In this document: positions 60,408 through 64,000 of the stretch, one piece after another | Position numbering within the stretch: position 1 is the stretch's first letter | Layout of the letters: every line of letters begins with the position of its first letter | DNA from: Monilinia fructicola | Lineage: Eukaryota; Ascomycota; Leotiomycetes; Helotiales; Sclerotiniaceae | NCBI GenBank assembly: GCA_008692225.1 | Contig: VICG01000011.1 | Span: 930,001-994,000 of the forward strand | Length of the DNA: 64,000 nucleotides | Direction: 5' to 3' | Made by a program: the position numbers and the translations under genes | Notes under the pieces: model-generated | Told to the model about the DNA's origin: nothing | The model's database searches: none | What the model saw: only the letters and a program-made list of their open reading frames with translations

Positions 60408-63400
60408 ATGGCGGGCTCAGATGGAACGTCTCCAACTCCAAGCTCTGGCGCCAGGAGGCAAAGAGCGTAAGTCTCCATTCCTCGTCACTATACATACCAA
60501 CATTCCCATGGCTAATGTTTCACCGCAGACCGACGATAACAATTGACACTTCTGCTGTTCGTAACATCAGTCCACCTCAAGCTATGGATAACGATGCAGT
60601 TGCCTTGAGGGCTTTACCCAATTCCCCTTCAACTTTGCAAGGCGATGTTAGTCCCGCGACGTATGATGGCGCAGGACAACAGCCTCGTGGTTATCATTCA
60701 AGTCAAACGAGTCGTTCGTCGATTCCAGAATTAAGAGCAACAAATTCCTTTGATAGCCGAGATAGTCGGCCAACATCACCACATAATGTTTCATCACCAA
60801 CATCAAGAGGCACCCCAGGATTCCTGGCGGTCCCTGGTCTTCGATCACGACAAAATTCCATTGAATCTGATGATGGAAACCATTCACATACGAACTATAG
60901 TGGAGATACTTACGCTGGAAACTCGACTGCAGGACAATTAGACAAGCATAGAGATTTGGGTGGGAATAATGATATAATGAATGATAAGGATGCTTTGAAG
61001 CCAGATCTTGGGACCGAGGAGGACTTTGAGGTAGAAAAAAATAATTTCGCATTTTCTCAAGGACAACTTAATAAATTAGTCAATGGCAAAAGTCTTGCGG
61101 CCTTCTACGCCCTGGGAGGTCTTGCAGGATTAGAAAAGGGATTACGAACGGATCGAAGAAGTGGTCTGAGTGTGGATGAGCAGGCATTGGATGGCACGAT
61201 ATCATTCGAGGAAGCAACGGCCGCCGCATCGCGAGAATCACCGGATCTTAGCGAGCATTCGAAATCTTCAAAAACTCCTATAACCACCAAGGTAGACTCG
61301 AGGCCTTCGATAGGACCGTCGACGGGATCAGGACATGGACAGTCGCACGTGCAAGCACAGGGTGCTTATTCCGACCGAAAGCGCATCTTCAAGGACAACC
61401 GATTGCCCGAGAAGAAAGGCAAAAGCATTTTCGAATTGATGTGGATTACTTACAATGATAAGGTTTTGATACTACTGTCGGTCGCAGCCGCGATATCTTT
61501 AGGTGTTGGGCTATATCAGACGTTTGGAACAAAACATGACTCGGAACATCCCCCTATTGAGTGGGTCGAGGGTGTGGCAATCATAGTAGCCATCCTGGTT
61601 GTAGTGATCGTAGGATCTCTCAATGACTACCAAAAAGAACGCCAATTCGTCAAACTCAACAAAAAGAAAGAAGATCGAGACGTGAACGTGATCAGGTCTG
61701 GAAAAACTTTGGAAATCTCAGTTTTCGATGTTTTGGTTGGTGATGTTATGCATCTTGAACCTGGAGACATGATTCCTGTAGATGGCATTTTCATCGAAGG
61801 ACACAACGTTGTCTGTAACGAATCCCAGACAACCGGAGAATCCGATTTGATTCGAAAACGACCAGCCGATGATGTTTACAATGCAATTCAAAACCACGAC
61901 AGCTTGAGAAAATTAGACCCCTTTATTCTTTCCGGAGCTCAGGTTAGCGAAGGAGTGGGAACATTCTTGGTCACAGCTACTGGTGTGAATTCCATGTATG
62001 GAAAAACTTTGGTTGCCTTGCGAGAAGATCCCGAGTCTACACCTCTTCAAACAAAATTGAACACACTAGCCGAGTACATCGCCAAACTTGGTGGAGCTGC
62101 TGGTCTTCTTCTCTTCATCGTCCTGTTTATCGAATTTTTGGTCCGTTTGCCTCACAACCACCACACCCCAACCGAGAAGGGTCAAGAATTTCTCAATATT
62201 TTCATCGTCACGGTCACAATTATTGTGGTCGCTGTTCCTGAAGGGTTACCACTCGCCGTAACATTGGCCTTGGCTTTTGCTACAACGCGCATGTTGAAAG
62301 ATAACAATTTAGTCAGACATCTCAAAGCTTGTGAGGTTATGGGAAATGCCACTACCATTTGCTCCGACAAAACGGGTACTTTGACTCAAAACAAAATGTT
62401 GGTAGTCGCCGGAACCATAGGAACTAGCTCTCGATTTGGTGGCATAGTGGAATCATCTGGGAAAGATCAATTGGACAAAGGCAAGCAACCACAGCGAGAA
62501 GTAGACAACTTGTCCCCTGGAGAAGTGGTATCCACTTTGGATCCAAGTGTTAAGGAATTGCTCAAGCATTCGGTTGTCCTGAACTCCACGGCCTTTGAGG
62601 GTGAGGTTGATGGCCAAAGCAGCTTTATCGGCTCCAAAACCGAAACGGCCCTCTTACTCTTCGTACGAGAACATCTGGGACTCGGTTCACTTGATCAAGA
62701 ACGTTCCAATGCGACCATAACTCAACTCATCCCCTTCGACTCCGGCCGAAAGTGCATGGGAGTAGTCGTACAATTGGACAATGGCAAATACAGACTCTAT
62801 GTGAAGGGCGCCTCCGAGATTCTCCTCGAAAAGTGCACAGACATCATCCGCGATCCAACCAAAGACACCAGCAGCGTTCATATGACCGATGACAACCGCC
62901 AGACTCTGAACTCGCTTATCGACAACTACGCTTCACGTTCACTTCGTACAATTGCACTCGTCTACAGAGATTTCGAGAGGTGGCCGGCCAAGGGCGCTCG
63001 GATCATTGAAGGAGAGAAGAACCAAGTTGTGTTTGATGATATCTTCAAACAGATGGTACTCTTGGGAGTTGTAGGAATCCAGGATCCACTTCGTGACGGT
63101 GTTCCTGAAGCTGTTCGCATTTGTCAAAATGCCGGCGTGGTTGTTCGCATGGTCACTGGAGATAACATGGTCACTGCTAAGGCTATTGCTGAAGAGTGCG
63201 GCATCTATACACCTGGTGGTATCATCATGGAAGGTCCGACTTTCCGAAATCTGAGTCAAACCAAGAAGGAGCAAATGATTCCTCGTTTACAAGTCCTTGC
63301 ACGATCTAGCCCAAAAGACAAAGAGGATTTGGTCAAGGCTCTTAAGAAACTTGGCGAAACTGTTGCGGTGACTGGTGATGGTACCAACGATGCTCCTGCT

Positions 63401-64000
63401 TTGAAGAAGGCTGACGTTGGGTTCTCTATGGGTATTGCTGGTACTGAAGTCGCAAAGGAAGCTTCTGCCATTATTCTTATGGACGATAATTTCAACTCGA
63501 TTGTCAAGGCTATGATGTGGGGACGTGCTGTTAATGATGCCGTGAAGAAATTTTTGCAATTTCAAGTCACTGTTAATATCACGGCCGTTCTCTTAACCTT
63601 CATTTCGGCAGTTGCAAGTTCTGACGAAACATCCGTCCTTACTGCTGTGCAACTGTTATGGGTTAACCTTATCATGGATACCATGGCAGCCCTTGCATTA
63701 GCTACTGACCCACCGACTGCGAGCATTCTCGATCGAAAGCCCGATCCAAAGTCTGCGCCTCTTATCACTATGACAATGTGGAAAATGATCATTGGTGAAT
63801 CAATCTATCAACTAGTCATCACTTTGCTCTTGTTCTTCGGCGCGGAAAGCATTCTTTCGTACCAGTCCGAGCGCGAAATCGCCCAAATTCCGACTCTTGT
63901 CTTCAATACGTTTGTGTGGATGCAAATCTTTAACCAATGGAAGTAAGTACTTTGAACATCTAAACTTTGAACCTTAACTAACTCGATATAGTAATCGTCG
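60408..64000 (+). CDS. PMC1: PMC1-type Ca2+-transporting P-type ATPase (3' end outside window)
   Basis: Exons 60408-60466, 60529-63942 and a third starting at 63992, cut by the window end. The first intron is 62 and the second 49 bases. About 1160 residues are visible. A disordered N-terminus of about 270 residues (MAGSDGTSPTPSSGARRQRA...) precedes the PMCA-type core. Actuator motif TGES is at about 455-458, PEGLP of membrane helix 4 at about 590, DKTGTLT with phosphorylated Asp at about 633, the nucleotide-binding KGASE at about 779, TGDGTNDAP at about 968, and then IFNQWNNRR across the last splice. PMC1 proteins pump Ca2+ out of the cytosol into the vacuole or across the plasma membrane. 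The start is the ATG at 60408; the longer open frame from 60308 lacks splicing and is not needed. C-terminal regulatory parts cannot be judged. Confidence 0.93.

Overview
The window looks like nuclear DNA of a filamentous ascomycete. Genes are mostly intact with short GT-AG introns (about 44-180 bases), long gene-poor spacers are full of microsatellites, and two AT-rich islands look like transposons decayed by repeat-induced point mutation (RIP). The set of orthologues (NTF2, TVP18, AIM21, MCM10, RNase H2 subunit B, DUO1, PBY1, a PMC1-type calcium ATPase) is typical of Pezizomycotina. My feeling that it is a Leotiomycete near Botrytis or Sclerotinia rests on recalled resemblance and was not tested.

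Layout. 1-9.1 kb is an accessory graveyard: a broken patatin/NB-ARC/TPR (NLR-like) gene cut by the left window edge, then two broken cytochrome P450 genes. 10.2-24.4 kb is core: an unknown fungal protein (minus), NTF2, TVP18 and AIM21 (plus), with a TA-flanked AT-rich element and a 585-base tetranucleotide array between TVP18 and AIM21. 24.4-33.8 kb has no intact gene; it holds decayed coding remnants and a 1.84-kb RIP-like Tc1/mariner-class transposon. 33.8-42.1 kb is a compact block of DNA replication and chromosome segregation genes: MCM10 (minus), RNase H2 subunit B (plus), DUO1 (minus) and a disordered protein rich in CDK-type sites (plus). 42.7-45.3 kb is PBY1 (SurE + tubulin-tyrosine-ligase-like). 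48.1-48.8 kb is a small lysine/alanine-rich protein gene. 49-60.4 kb is long and gene-poor, with simple repeats and some possible unrecognised exons. 60.4 kb to the right edge is a plasma-membrane/vacuolar-type Ca2+-ATPase, cut by the window end.

How the genes may work together. The 33.8-42.1 kb block joins replication initiation (MCM10), ribonucleotide removal from DNA (RNase H2B, with a PCNA-binding-like tail) and kinetochore-microtubule attachment (DUO1). The two promoter spacers in it carry the same 8-base palindrome GACGCGTC, which contains the MluI cell-cycle box core ACGCGT, so shared G1/S control is a reasonable hypothesis. Exon structures were derived by eye from splice consensus, reading frame and family resemblance; no alignment or transcript data were available.
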